Of a DNA stretch of 64,000 bases, positions 1-8,797 are shown one piece after another (position 1 is the stretch's first letter; each line of letters starts with the position of its first letter). This DNA is from Microbacterium sp. UFMG61 (lineage in GTDB: Bacteria > Actinomycetota > Actinomycetes > Actinomycetales > Microbacteriaceae). The DNA is taken from contig NZ_JACAFP010000006.1 in the NCBI RefSeq assembly GCF_015354505.1, positions 1 to 64,000 on the forward strand, read 5' to 3'. A program made the translations under genes and the position numbers. The notes under the pieces are model-generated. The model saw nothing but the letters and a program-made list of their open reading frames with translations. It had not been told where the DNA came from and made no database searches.

Positions 1-303
1 GTGATCAGCGACAACGCGTTCGCCTACCGGCACTCGACCGCGTTTCGAGACGTAATCGACGCGCACGGCATCACGCAGAAGTTCATCCGCCCGCACTGCC
101 CCTGGACGAACGGGAAAGTCGAGCGCTTGAACCGCACCCTCGCCGCCGAATGGGCCTACGCCCGACCCTGGACCTCCAACGACGACCGCCGAGCAGCATT
201 GACGGCCTGGCTCGACCACTACAACCTAGACAGAACCCACCTCGGCATCGGAGGCAAGACCCCTATCGACCGAATCAACAACGGTCGAGGTCAGTACAGC
301 TAG
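1..303 (+). CDS. IS481-family transposase, C-terminal part (5' end outside window)
   Basis: This is the C-terminal third of a DDE integrase-core transposase. The second catalytic Asp is in VISDN (about residue 4 of the visible part). The catalytic Glu is in NGKVERLNRT (residue 41), about 36 residues later, as expected for the rve/IS481 fold. The tail HLGIGGKTPIDRI matches the family's closing motif. The GTG at base 1 is probably an internal Val codon, so the gene begins left of the window. Its TAG stop (301-303) lies in a CTAG shared with the stop of the convergent transporter gene. I cannot tell whether the whole element is intact. Confidence 0.88.
   Translation: MISDNAFAYRHSTAFRDVIDAHGITQKFIRPHCPWTNGKVERLNRTLAAEWAYARPWTSNDDRRAALTAWLDHYNLDRTHLGIGGKTPIDRINNGRGQYS
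279..298. repeat. Putative right terminal inverted repeat of the IS
   Basis: Read on the minus strand from base 298, the sequence begins TGTACTGACCTCGACCG. A TGT tip is typical of IS481 and IS3-like ends. It is followed at once by GCTAGA (299-304), a possible target site. The inner border is arbitrary because the left end, needed for comparison, is outside the window. Confidence 0.4.
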
Positions 304-1361
304 AGCTCGTTCATCCGAGGGATCAGCACCTGCCGGTAGATGATCAGGATGCTGGCGGCCACGGGGATCGCGATGAGTGCGCCCAGAAGCCCGAGCAGGC
401 TCCCGCCCGCGAGCGCCGCCACCACCACGACGGCACCCGGAACGGAGACCGCGCGGCTCATGATCCTCGGCGAGATGATGTACGCCTCGATCTGCATGTA
501 GATCAGGTAGTAGATGCCGGCGGTGATCGCGATCGCCGGTGAACCGAGTCCGGGGATCAGACAGACGAGCACGATGATCGTCGACCCCGTCAACGTGCCG
601 ACCAGCGGGATCAGCGAGAAGAAGAACGCGATCACCGCGAGGACCGCGGGGAACGGGGCGTCGATGATCGTGAGGAAGATCATGCTGAGGACACCGTTGA
701 TCACGCCCTGCGAGACCTGACCCATCACGTAGTAGCCGACCGAGTCGGTGATCTGCTCGGCGAGGTCGATGAAGCGGTCGCGCTTGGAAGCGGGGGCGAG
801 CTGGTAGACGGCGCGCTTGAGAGAGGGGGTCGAAGCGGTGAGGTAGATCGTCAGGATCAGGACGATGAAGGCTCCGAAGAGGCCGCTGACCACGGCCCCG
901 CTGACCGCGAGCACTCCCTGGCCGATCGATCCGCCGATCTGCGCGACGTTGGTCTCGAGCCAGTTCGCGACATAGGCGAACACCTCGTCGACTTTGAGGT
1001 TCGGGAAGGTGTCGATCATCCATTCACGCAGGTCAGGAAGGATCGTCCCCCGTTGCACGATCGCCGTGATCTGCACGATCAGTTGGGAGATCTGGTCGAC
1101 GAGCACCGGGAGCACGATGAGGACGACACCCGCGAACACTCCGAGCACCGCGACGATCGTGATGAGGACGGCGAGCCAACGCGGAAGCTTCCTGCGTTCC
1201 AGGAATGTGACGAGCGGATCGAGGCCCAGGCTGAGGAACAGCGCAGTTCCGACGTAGAGCAGCACGGTGGACAGGCTCTCGACGCTGCCGATCAACAGGA
1301 TTCCCAGACCCACGCCGAGGGTGGCCACCAGTGCGGTGCGGAACGGGTTGTGGATCTTCAT
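300..1361 (-). CDS. AI-2E family transporter (PerM/UPF0118 type membrane protein)
   Basis: A 353-aa polytopic membrane protein. Hydrophobic segments lie near residues 10-45 and 57-85, and a cluster fills the C-terminal half (about 160-345). The pattern of two N-terminal segments, an amphipathic linker, then the conserved core matches the AI-2E exporter/PerM family. Substrates differ among members, so the substrate here is unknown. I chose the ATG at 1361 because GGAG lies 5 nt upstream; longer readings to 1751 have no ribosome site and run into the divergent gene. The C-terminus (PRMNEL) looks natural. Its TAG stop overlaps the stop of the opposing transposase. Confidence 0.85.
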   Translation of the reverse strand: MKIHNPFRTALVATLGVGLGILLIGSVESLSTVLLYVGTALFLSLGLDPLVTFLERRKLPRWLAVLITIVAVLGVFAGVVLIVLPVLVDQISQLIVQITAIVQRGTILPDLREWMIDTFPNLKVDEVFAYVANWLETNVAQIGGSIGQGVLAVSGAVVSGLFGAFIVLILTIYLTASTPSLKRAVYQLAPASKRDRFIDLAEQITDSVGYYVMGQVSQGVINGVLSMIFLTIIDAPFPAVLAVIAFFFSLIPLVGTLTGSTIIVLVCLIPGLGSPAIAITAGIYYLIYMQIEAYIISPRIMSRAVSVPGAVVVVAALAGGSLLGLLGALIAIPVAASILIIYRQVLIPRMNEL

Positions 1362-1542
1362 CACGGCTCCTCGGAAAAGCGGATGCTGCAAGGCTATCGA
1401 CAGCCTCCGCGGAGACCCGCCGCGACGTGCCGCGCGATGACCGCGGGTGTGCCTCGTGGGCAACACACAGGTGATTTCGATAGTCTGAAATGTCGAGTGT
1501 TGTGCCTCGGGCGAGCGTCCGGGGCGCGTGAGGAGACTATTC

Positions 1543-3501
1543 GTGCGTTTCGTATGGGCCGTGGTGGCCTTCGTGCTGGCCGCGGGACTGATCGGTGCAG
1601 GCATCGCCCAGCGAACCATTTTCCAAGGGCCGTCGACGCAGAAGGTCGCGGTGGACGTCTCCGAACCGGCGCCTTTCGTGCTTATGGATGGCGACGTGCT
1701 TCGTGAGAATCCGGGAGCGCAGACGCTTCTCATCCGTGGCGAGGGAGACATCTTCGCCGCCTATGGCCGAACGGCGGACATGGAGGCCTGGCTGTCGGAC
1801 ACGGAGTACAACCACGTCACGGCCGGCGACGGCGGTGAGCTCGACGTGCAGTTCGTCGAACCGACGGCGGATGCCGCGGCTCCGGCTCCCGAGGAGACTC
1901 CTTCTGACGGTGCAGCGCCTGAGACCCCGGTAGAGGGCGGCGAAGCGGAACCCGCGGGACGCAATCCGGCAGGGTCCGATCTCTGGCTCGACTCTTTCTC
2001 CGACACGGACTCTCTGATCACCGACCTGCAGCTCCCTGAGGGCGTCAGCGTCCTCATCGCCTACGACGGCATTCAGGACGCGCCCGATGACATCGTGGTG
2101 TCGTGGCCCATCGACAACTCGACGCCCCTCGCCGGACCCCTCATGGCTGCCGGCGCCGTGGTGCTGCTCGTCGGGCTCATCCTCTACGTTCTCGGAATTC
2201 GTCACCAGCGTCGCGGACGTGGGCCCCGGCGTAAGGGCCCCGGCCCGCTTCCGGTGACCGAGCCGATCGACGTCGCTCAGCTTCCTCCTGCCGAGCGTGC
2301 TGCCATCGAAGGCTCGGACGCGTCGGCGTCGCCCGCGGCGGTCGAGGGAGAAGAGACTCAGCCCGAGAAGAAGACCGACGACGCGTCTCCGTCGACGGAA
2401 GGCGCGTCGAGGGAGATGCGCGCCCAGACGGCGTCACGTCGGCGGCGATCGTTCGCGGTTCCGGCCATCGCGCTGACGGCGCTGCTCGCGACCGGATGCT
2501 CCGCCGACTCCTGGCCCCAGTTCGGGGAGGGCACACCTTCGCCCACGCCGACGGCCACGGTGATCGCTCCCGACAATCAGAAGCCGCCGGCGGTGACTGA
2601 GGCGCAGGCCAAGCGGATCCTTCAGGACGCGGCCGCCACGATCAGCGAAGCGGATGCCGCGATGAACATCGAATTGGCGGGCACGCGCCTCGACGGCCCC
2701 GCCTTGACCGCGCGCACCACGGAGTACGCGTTGCGCACCGCGTTGCCCGAGACCACGCCGCCGTCGGCGATCCCGACCGACGACGTCGAGGTCGTTCTTC
2801 CCGAGGCGACGGATCGCTGGCCGCGCACGGTACTGGTGCTCTCCAAGAGCGAGGGTGACGACACCGTCCCCCCGGTGATTCTCACGATGACGCAGCAGGA
2901 CCCGTGGTCGACCTACAAGATCACGAACATGGCCGAGATGTCTGCCGACGCCGTGTTCCCGGATGTCGCCGCCGCGTGGCTCGGCACATCACTCGTGCCG
3001 GACGACTCTGCGTTCCTCAGCATCCCGCCGGGTGAGCTGGCTGCGACATTCTCTGACGTCGTCGACGCGGGGGAGCAGAGCGCTGCCTACGGTCTCTTCG
3101 ACGACCTGGCGCTGAACCTCGCGAAGTCGATCCGCGACAGCCGGCAGGCCGTCGTCCAGAACCTCGCCGACAACGGCGCGGCCGAGACCTCGCAGACGGC
3201 GTTCGACATCGCTCCGGCTGACACCGCTCCCGTGTCTTTGACCACGCTCGGCAGCGGTGCGATCGTCGCCGTGTCGCTCATCGACAACGAGACCGTGACC
3301 CCGACCTCGGCCGACGCGGTGATCCGCTTCGGCGAGAACGCACAGGTCAAGGCGCTCACAGGCGTCACCGAGTCCGCGAAGGGCGTGACGACTCGATACG
3401 AGTTCCAACTCTTCTTCTCGGTGCCCGCCCAGGGTTCGACCGAACAGATCCGACTCCTGGCCGTTCGCCAGGACCTTCTCTCCGCCGAGGTGCTCAAGTG
3501 A
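1543..3501 (+). CDS. Composite membrane protein with an internal lipoprotein-like segment; function unknown
   Basis: A 652-aa protein. Visible parts in order: a membrane segment (about 3-23), an extracytoplasmic domain with an acidic Pro/Ala-rich loop (105-150), a second membrane segment (196-218), a charged cytoplasmic linker (220-300), then Met292 followed by RRRR, a hydrophobic stretch (304-317) and LATGC. A large Ala/Thr-rich domain follows to the end. The last part looks like a lipoprotein joined in frame to a two-helix membrane protein. I preferred GTG 1543 over GTG 1528 because AGGAG lies 7 nt upstream of it. It overlaps the thioredoxin-TPR gene by 4 nt, so the two are probably cotranslated. 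I recognise this as a Microbacteriaceae protein often given vague names, but assign no function. Confidence 0.75.
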   Translation: MRFVWAVVAFVLAAGLIGAGIAQRTIFQGPSTQKVAVDVSEPAPFVLMDGDVLRENPGAQTLLIRGEGDIFAAYGRTADMEAWLSDTEYNHVTAGDGGELDVQFVEPTADAAAPAPEETPSDGAAPETPVEGGEAEPAGRNPAGSDLWLDSFSDTDSLITDLQLPEGVSVLIAYDGIQDAPDDIVVSWPIDNSTPLAGPLMAAGAVVLLVGLILYVLGIRHQRRGRGPRRKGPGPLPVTEPIDVAQLPPAERAAIEGSDASASPAAVEGEETQPEKKTDDASPSTEGASREMRAQTASRRRRSFAVPAIALTALLATGCSADSWPQFGEGTPSPTPTATVIAPDNQKPPAVTEAQAKRILQDAAATISEADAAMNIELAGTRLDGPALTARTTEYALRTALPETTPPSAIPTDDVEVVLPEATDRWPRTVLVLSKSEGDDTVPPVILTMTQQDPWSTYKITNMAEMSADAVFPDVAAAWLGTSLVPDDSAFLSIPPGELAATFSDVVDAGEQSAAYGLFDDLALNLAKSIRDSRQAVVQNLADNGAAETSQTAFDIAPADTAPVSLTTLGSGAIVAVSLIDNETVTPTSADAVIRFGENAQVKALTGVTESAKGVTTRYEFQLFFSVPAQGSTEQIRLLAVRQDLLSAEVLK

Positions 3502-4436
3502 CCGATATCTCTCCCGCGGCCCTTCGTGGCGCTGTCGACCTCTCCACCCTCCGTAATCGACCGTCAGCACCGCCCGCCGGTGCCCCGGCAGCAGGGGGCG
3601 CCGTCCCCGACCTCGTGATCGACGCCACAGACGAGTCCTTCGGCCAGATTCTCGAGATCTCGCGAACGGTTCCCGTGGTCGTCGACCTGTGGGCGGAATG
3701 GTGCGGCCCGTGCAAGCAGCTGAGCCCGATCATCGAGAAAGTGACCCGCGAACTCGGCGGGAAGGTGCTGCTCGCCAAGGTCGACGTCGACGCGAACCCG
3801 CAGCTGGCGCAGGGATTCCGTGCGCAGTCGATCCCGATGGTGGTCGCGCTGATCGCCGGACAGCCGGTCCCGATGTTCACCGGTGCCGTTCCCGAGCAGC
3901 AGGTGCGTGAGGTCTTCGCACAGCTGCTGCAGCTGGCGGCGCAGAACGGCGTGACCGGCACCGTACCGGTCGCCGGCGACGACGGCTCCGCCGAGGCCGA
4001 CGCTGCGCCTGCAGAACCTCCGATGCCGCCGCTGCATGCCGAGGCATTCGCCGCCATCGAGATCGGCGACTATGCGGCCGCGATCGTCGCATACGAGAAG
4101 GCCCTCGCGGAGAATCCGCGTGACGAGGACGCCATCGCCGGTCTCGGCCAGGTGCGTCTGCTCGACAGGGTTCAGCAGCTCGATCTGCAGGAGGCTCGCG
4201 CGGCGGCAGCCGCCGCTCCACTCGATCCTGAGGCACAGTTCGCCGTCGCAGACCTCGATCTTGCGGGCGGCCACGTCGATGATGCGTTCGGTCGCCTTCT
4301 CGATCTGTTCGCGCAGCTGCCTTCCGATCAGCGCACGCCGGTTCGAGAGAGGCTCATCGAGCTCTTCGGCGTGATCGGAGCGGCCGACCCGCGTGTCATC
4401 TCCGCACGCAATCGGCTCTCTTCGCTGCTGTTCTGA
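3498..4436 (+). CDS. Thioredoxin-fold protein with C-terminal TPR-like repeats (CnoX/YbbN type)
   Basis: A 312-aa protein. Residues 1-40 are a low-complexity leader. Residues 45-150 form a thioredoxin domain with the WCGPC active site. The region from about 175 to the end is Ala-rich and helical, with TPR-like repeats (AFAAIEIGDYAAAIVAYEKA). This arrangement is that of the co-chaperone thioredoxins CnoX/YbbN, which protect substrate proteins from over-oxidation and hand them to chaperones. There is no signal peptide, so it should act in the cytoplasm. It starts at GTG within the GTGA that overlaps the stop of the upstream membrane protein. The family assignment is good; a chaperone role is inferred. 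Confidence 0.85.
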   Translation: MTDISPAALRGAVDLSTLRNRPSAPPAGAPAAGGAVPDLVIDATDESFGQILEISRTVPVVVDLWAEWCGPCKQLSPIIEKVTRELGGKVLLAKVDVDANPQLAQGFRAQSIPMVVALIAGQPVPMFTGAVPEQQVREVFAQLLQLAAQNGVTGTVPVAGDDGSAEADAAPAEPPMPPLHAEAFAAIEIGDYAAAIVAYEKALAENPRDEDAIAGLGQVRLLDRVQQLDLQEARAAAAAAPLDPEAQFAVADLDLAGGHVDDAFGRLLDLFAQLPSDQRTPVRERLIELFGVIGAADPRVISARNRLSSLLF

Positions 4437-4441
4437 CCGGA

Positions 4442-4475
4442 GTTCCTACGGTCACCCGTTGCTGACCGTAGGAAC
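4442..4475. terminator. Bidirectional terminator hairpin
   Basis: Arms 4442-4454 and 4463-4475 are a perfect 13-bp inverted repeat around an 8-nt loop. It sits between the convergent 3' ends of the thioredoxin-TPR gene and glgB and covers the glgB stop codon. It has no strong T tract. Confidence 0.7.
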
Positions 4476-6656
4476 GTGCGGATCGTTCTCGTGGCGCAGC
4501 CAGATGGTCGAGAGCGCAGGCAGCGTGATGTTCGCCACCGCGGAGCCCTCGGCCTCGTCGTGGGCGACGACCATGCCGAGGTTGCCTGAGCCACGGCCGC
4601 CGTACTCCGCGGCGTCCGTGTTGAGGATCTCATGCCAGACCCCTTCGTGTGGGAGAGCGAGTCTGTATCCGGTGCGCTCGATCCCGGCGAAGTTGCTGAT
4701 CACGGCGACCCGGCCGCCGTGTGCGTCGCGACGTTCGAACGCGATGATGTTCGGGTCCCAGGTGGGGGCCCCGAGACGTGAGAAACACGAGCCGTCGTTG
4801 TCGCGTTCCCACAGCGGTGACTGCGCACGGTAGGTGCTGTTGAGCTGCCCGATGAAGTCCTGGAGTTGCGCGTGTGAGGGCTGCTCCAGCAGCCACCAGT
4901 CGAGCTCTCGGCCCTCCGACCACTCAGCGAGCTGACCGAACTCCTGCCCCATGAAGAGGAGCTTCTTGCCCGGGTGTCCCCACATGTAGGCGAGGTACGC
5001 CCGGACGTTCGCGAGCTTGTGCCAGTGGTCTCCGGGCATCTTCGCGAGGAGACTGCCCTTCCCGTGCACGACCTCATCGTGGCTGATCGGGAGCAGGTAG
5101 TTCTCGCCGAAGGCGTAGACGAACGAGAACGTCATCTCTCCCTCGTGGTGCGCGCGGTACATCGGATCGCGCTCGATGTACTGCAGCGAGTCGTTCATCC
5201 AGCCCATGTTCCACTTGAAACCGAAACCGAGTCCGGCGTGGTTCGTCGGAGCCGTGACGCCGGGGAAGCTCGTGGATTCCTCCGCGATCATGAGAACACC
5301 GGGATGCAGGCGATACGCGGTCGCGTTGACCTCCTGCAGGAAGCGGATCGCCTCGAGGTTCTCACGACCGCCGTGGATGTTCGGCTCCCACTCGCCGTCC
5401 TTGCGGGAGTAGTCCAGATAGAGCATCGATGCCACGGCGTCGACGCGGAGCCCGTCCACGTGGAACTCCTGGAGCCAGTACAGCGCGTTCGCCACCAGGA
5501 ATCCACGTACCTCGGGGCGACCGTAGTCGAAGATGAGCGTGCCCCAGTCCTGGTGCTCGCCGCGTCGAGGATCGGGGTGCTCGTAGAGCGCCTGCCCGTC
5601 GAACTTCGCCAGGGCGAACGCATCCTTCGGGAAATGGCCCGGCACCCAGTCGAGGATCACCCCGATCCCGGCCTGGTGGAGCCTGTCGATGAGGTACCTC
5701 AGATCGTCCGGACTGCCGTAGCGACTGGTCGGGGCATAGTAGCCGCTCACCTGGTAGCCCCAGGACCCGCCGAACGGATGCTCAGCGAGAGGCATGAACT
5801 CGACGTGCGTGAACCCGGCTTCCATGACATGTGAGATCAGCTGATCGGCCGCGTCACGGTAGCCCAGGCCGGCACGCCACGATCCGAGGTGCACCTCGTA
5901 GATGGACAGCGGTTGAGCGACCGCATGCGTGGCAGCCCGTCGCGTCATCCAGGCGCCGTCCGACCATGCGTACGCGGACTGTGTGACCACGGACGCCGTC
6001 TCCGGAGGCACCTGGGCGGCTTGCGCCATGGGGTCGGCCTTGAAGATCCAGGCGCCGTCGCGGGTTCTGATCTCGAACTTGTAGGTGGTGCCCGCAGCGA
6101 CTCCGGGGATGAACAGCTCCCAGATCCCGCTCACGCCCATCGACCGCATGGCATGCGCGTCGCCGTTCCACCCGTTGTGGTCGCCCGCGACTCGCACAGC
6201 GGTCGCGTTGGGGGCCCAGACCGCGAATGCCACACCGGCCTCACCGTCATGTACTCGAGGGTGTGCTCCGAGAACCTCCCAGAGACGCTCATGGCGGCCC
6301 TCGGCGATCAGATGCAGGTCGACGTCGCCGAGGGTCGGAACGTGGCGGTACGGATCCTCGCTGATCGTCTCGTCATCCTCGCCGTAGGCGGTCGCAAGAC
6401 GGTAGGGGACAGGCGCTCCCTCATGCTGCGCCTCCCAGATGCCGTGGGCCGTGTGGTGGAGCTCGAGTCGAGTGCCGTCGCGGAACACCGCGGCGACGGT
6501 GGCGGCGAGCGGTCGCCGGGCGCGGATGACCGTGACCGTGCGGCCTGCCGCGTCGGCGTGCGGATGAGCGCCGAGCACCGAATGCGGATCGTGATGGGAT
6601 CCCGCGGCGACGGCCGCCCAGTCGGATGACGCCGTCACATCTTCGACGTAGCTCAT
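4452..6656 (-). CDS. glgB: 1,4-alpha-glucan branching enzyme
   Basis: A 734-aa GH13 enzyme that cuts alpha-1,4 glucan chains and rejoins them as alpha-1,6 branches. The N-terminal region (about 20-245) holds the CBM48-like beta-sandwich modules. The catalytic barrel follows, with Asp406 in DGLRVDAV as likely nucleophile, Glu459 in MIAEEST as acid/base and a later ISHDEVVHG. Length and order match GlgB. The ATG at 6656 overlaps the glgE stop (ATGA), so it is third in the glgX-glgE-glgB operon. In the GlgE pathway GlgB branches the linear chains made by GlgE. A longer reading upstream falls inside glgE and is not used. Confidence 0.96.
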   Translation of the reverse strand: MSYVEDVTASSDWAAVAAGSHHDPHSVLGAHPHADAAGRTVTVIRARRPLAATVAAVFRDGTRLELHHTAHGIWEAQHEGAPVPYRLATAYGEDDETISEDPYRHVPTLGDVDLHLIAEGRHERLWEVLGAHPRVHDGEAGVAFAVWAPNATAVRVAGDHNGWNGDAHAMRSMGVSGIWELFIPGVAAGTTYKFEIRTRDGAWIFKADPMAQAAQVPPETASVVTQSAYAWSDGAWMTRRAATHAVAQPLSIYEVHLGSWRAGLGYRDAADQLISHVMEAGFTHVEFMPLAEHPFGGSWGYQVSGYYAPTSRYGSPDDLRYLIDRLHQAGIGVILDWVPGHFPKDAFALAKFDGQALYEHPDPRRGEHQDWGTLIFDYGRPEVRGFLVANALYWLQEFHVDGLRVDAVASMLYLDYSRKDGEWEPNIHGGRENLEAIRFLQEVNATAYRLHPGVLMIAEESTSFPGVTAPTNHAGLGFGFKWNMGWMNDSLQYIERDPMYRAHHEGEMTFSFVYAFGENYLLPISHDEVVHGKGSLLAKMPGDHWHKLANVRAYLAYMWGHPGKKLLFMGQEFGQLAEWSEGRELDWWLLEQPSHAQLQDFIGQLNSTYRAQSPLWERDNDGSCFSRLGAPTWDPNIIAFERRDAHGGRVAVISNFAGIERTGYRLALPHEGVWHEILNTDAAEYGGRGSGNLGMVVAHDEAEGSAVANITLPALSTIWLRHENDPHVPTVSNG

Positions 6657-8797
6657 GCTCGTTCCCTCACCTTCAGGATGTGCACCGGCTCGGCGAACGC
6701 GTCGAGTCGCACGTAGTTGTGGTCGGCCCAGGTCCAGATCTCTCCCGTGAGAAGGTCCTCGACCTCGAACGTCTCTCCCGGCGCCACACCCCACACCGTC
6801 GTGTCGAGGTGCACGGTGGTCTCGCGCACCGAGTGCGGATCGACGTTGGCGACGACGATGATCGTGTCGGACGCCCCGGTGCCGGTGAAGGCGGCATCGA
6901 GATGCTTGCTGTAGACGAGGACCGCGTCGTCATCGCTCCAGTGCACCGAGAGGTTGCGCAGCTGCCGGAGTGCGGGATGTGCCCGCCGAATCGCGTTCAA
7001 CCGGCGCAGGAGCGGTGCCAACGAGTCGCCTGCGGCCTCGGCGCCTTCCCAGTCGCGGAACTTGAACTCGTACTTCTCATTGTCGATGTTCTCTTCGGAG
7101 CCGGGCCGTGCGACGTTCTCGAAGAGCTCGTAGCCCGCGTAGACGCCGTAGACCGGTGCCGCCGTGGCGCCGATGCAGGCGCGGATGCGATACGCCGCAC
7201 GCCCGCCGAACTGCAGGTACTCGGTCAGGATGTCGTGTGTGTTCACGAAGAGGTTCGGGCGCATGTAGTCGCTCGTCTCGTGCGACACGCTGGTGAGGAA
7301 CTCCTCGAGCTCGGACTTCGTGTTGCGCCACGTGAAGTAGCTGTAGCTCTGCTGGAACCCCACCGCGGCGAGCGCACGCATGACGGCGGGACGCGTGAAG
7401 GCCTCCGCGAGGAAGATGACGTCGGGATCGGCCGCGTTCACGGTGGCGATCAGCCACTCCCAGAACTGCAGCGGCTTCGTGTGGGGGTTGTCGACGCGGA
7501 AGATCTTCACGCCTTCGCGCACCCAGTGCTGCACCACGCGGAGCATCTCGAGGTAGATCCCCTCGGGATCGTTGTCGAAGTTCAGCGGGTAGATGTCCTG
7601 GTACTTCTTCGGCGGGTTCTCTGCGTACGCGATGGTTCCGTCAGGAAGCGTGGTGAACCACTCCGGGTGCTCTGCGACCCAGGGGTGATCGGGAGACGCC
7701 TGCAGAGCGAGGTCGAGTGCGACTTCGAGCCCCTCAGCACGCGCTGCACGAACGAAGGCGCGGAAATCGGCCGGCTTGCCGAGCTCGGGGTGGATGGCGT
7801 CGTGGCCGCCCTCGGTCGCCCCGATCGCATACGGGGAGCCGGGGTCGCCGGGCTCCGTCACCAGAGTGTTGTTGCGGCCCTTGCGGTTCGTCGAGCCGAT
7901 GGGGTGGATGGGCACCAGATAGATGACGTCGAAGCCCATGGCGGCGACGGCCGGCAGTCGTCTGGCAGCGGTGCGGAACGTGCCGCTCTTGATCGTGCCG
8001 TCTTTCAGACGCTTCGCCCCTTCGGAGCGAGGGAAGAACTCGTACCAGGCGCCGACGCCTGCCGCCGTGCGCTCGACGTGCAGCGTTCGTGCCTCCGACG
8101 CGGACCGGAGGGTCGTGAGGGGACGGCCGACGAAGAACTGCGCGAGCTCGGGGTCGGTCGAGACCGCGGTCGTGGTGGCCGCATCGCCGGCGGCCAAGGA
8201 CGTGGCATGCGCGGTCAGAAGCTTGCGCTGGGGCAGTGGACGATCCTTCTCGGCAGCAGCGCGAGTCAGGATCTCGGCACCGAGCGCCGCCATCACCGGC
8301 ACGTCGACGCCTGCGGCGACCTTCACCTCGGCCGCATGCGCCCAGGTCGCGAATTCGTCGGAGAACGCCTCGAATCGGAAGGCCCACTCGCCCTGGAGAT
8401 CGATGGCGATCTCGGTGCTCCAGCGGTCAGTGCCGTCGAGCCGGGGCGAAAGACGATGCAGGGATTCCGTACCGTCGGGAGAGGTCAGCCGAAGCTGCAC
8501 CCCGATGAGATCGTGACCCTCGCGGAATGCGACCACGCTGAACGGGACGACCTCGCCCACGAAGGCTTTCGGAGCGAACCCTCCCGGAACCGCGGGAGTG
8601 CCGTCGAGCAGCGGAATCCGCGTGGCCCTCAGGGGCTTCTCCTCGGACACTGCGCCGAGGGGGCGCAGGGGGATCTGAGCGGGGCTCCGGAAAGCCTTCG
8701 GACTGATACTGCTCGTGCGTGCGACCACCCCCCGAATGTACCGCGACCGCACCTCACCGGGTAGCGTCCCGGGCGGCTGCGGCGCGCCGCGGGTCAT
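6653..8797 (-). CDS. glgE: Alpha-1,4-glucan:maltose-1-phosphate maltosyltransferase
   Basis: A 714-aa GH13_3 enzyme that transfers maltosyl units from maltose-1-phosphate onto alpha-1,4 glucans. The N-terminal signature [11 protein letters not shown] and FREGHD, the YLVPIHPIG motif, and [12 protein letters not shown] with its catalytic Asp (about 436) followed by FLAEAF with the acid/base Glu are as in mycobacterial GlgE. The start is uncertain. ATG 8797 overlaps the glgX stop as ATGA but has no ribosome site; GTG 8728 would give 691 aa and lose only a poorly conserved leader. No treS or maltokinase gene lies in the window, so the source of maltose-1-phosphate is not shown here. Confidence 0.93.
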   Translation of the reverse strand: MTRGAPQPPGTLPGEVRSRYIRGVVARTSSISPKAFRSPAQIPLRPLGAVSEEKPLRATRIPLLDGTPAVPGGFAPKAFVGEVVPFSVVAFREGHDLIGVQLRLTSPDGTESLHRLSPRLDGTDRWSTEIAIDLQGEWAFRFEAFSDEFATWAHAAEVKVAAGVDVPVMAALGAEILTRAAAEKDRPLPQRKLLTAHATSLAAGDAATTTAVSTDPELAQFFVGRPLTTLRSASEARTLHVERTAAGVGAWYEFFPRSEGAKRLKDGTIKSGTFRTAARRLPAVAAMGFDVIYLVPIHPIGSTNRKGRNNTLVTEPGDPGSPYAIGATEGGHDAIHPELGKPADFRAFVRAARAEGLEVALDLALQASPDHPWVAEHPEWFTTLPDGTIAYAENPPKKYQDIYPLNFDNDPEGIYLEMLRVVQHWVREGVKIFRVDNPHTKPLQFWEWLIATVNAADPDVIFLAEAFTRPAVMRALAAVGFQQSYSYFTWRNTKSELEEFLTSVSHETSDYMRPNLFVNTHDILTEYLQFGGRAAYRIRACIGATAAPVYGVYAGYELFENVARPGSEENIDNEKYEFKFRDWEGAEAAGDSLAPLLRRLNAIRRAHPALRQLRNLSVHWSDDDAVLVYSKHLDAAFTGTGASDTIIVVANVDPHSVRETTVHLDTTVWGVAPGETFEVEDLLTGEIWTWADHNYVRLDAFAEPVHILKVRERA

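Noticed and set aside
6626..8764. A 712-codon open frame on the plus strand opposite glgE
   Set aside because: Shadow frame of glgE; rich in Arg, Val and Glu with no recognisable motif or ribosome site.
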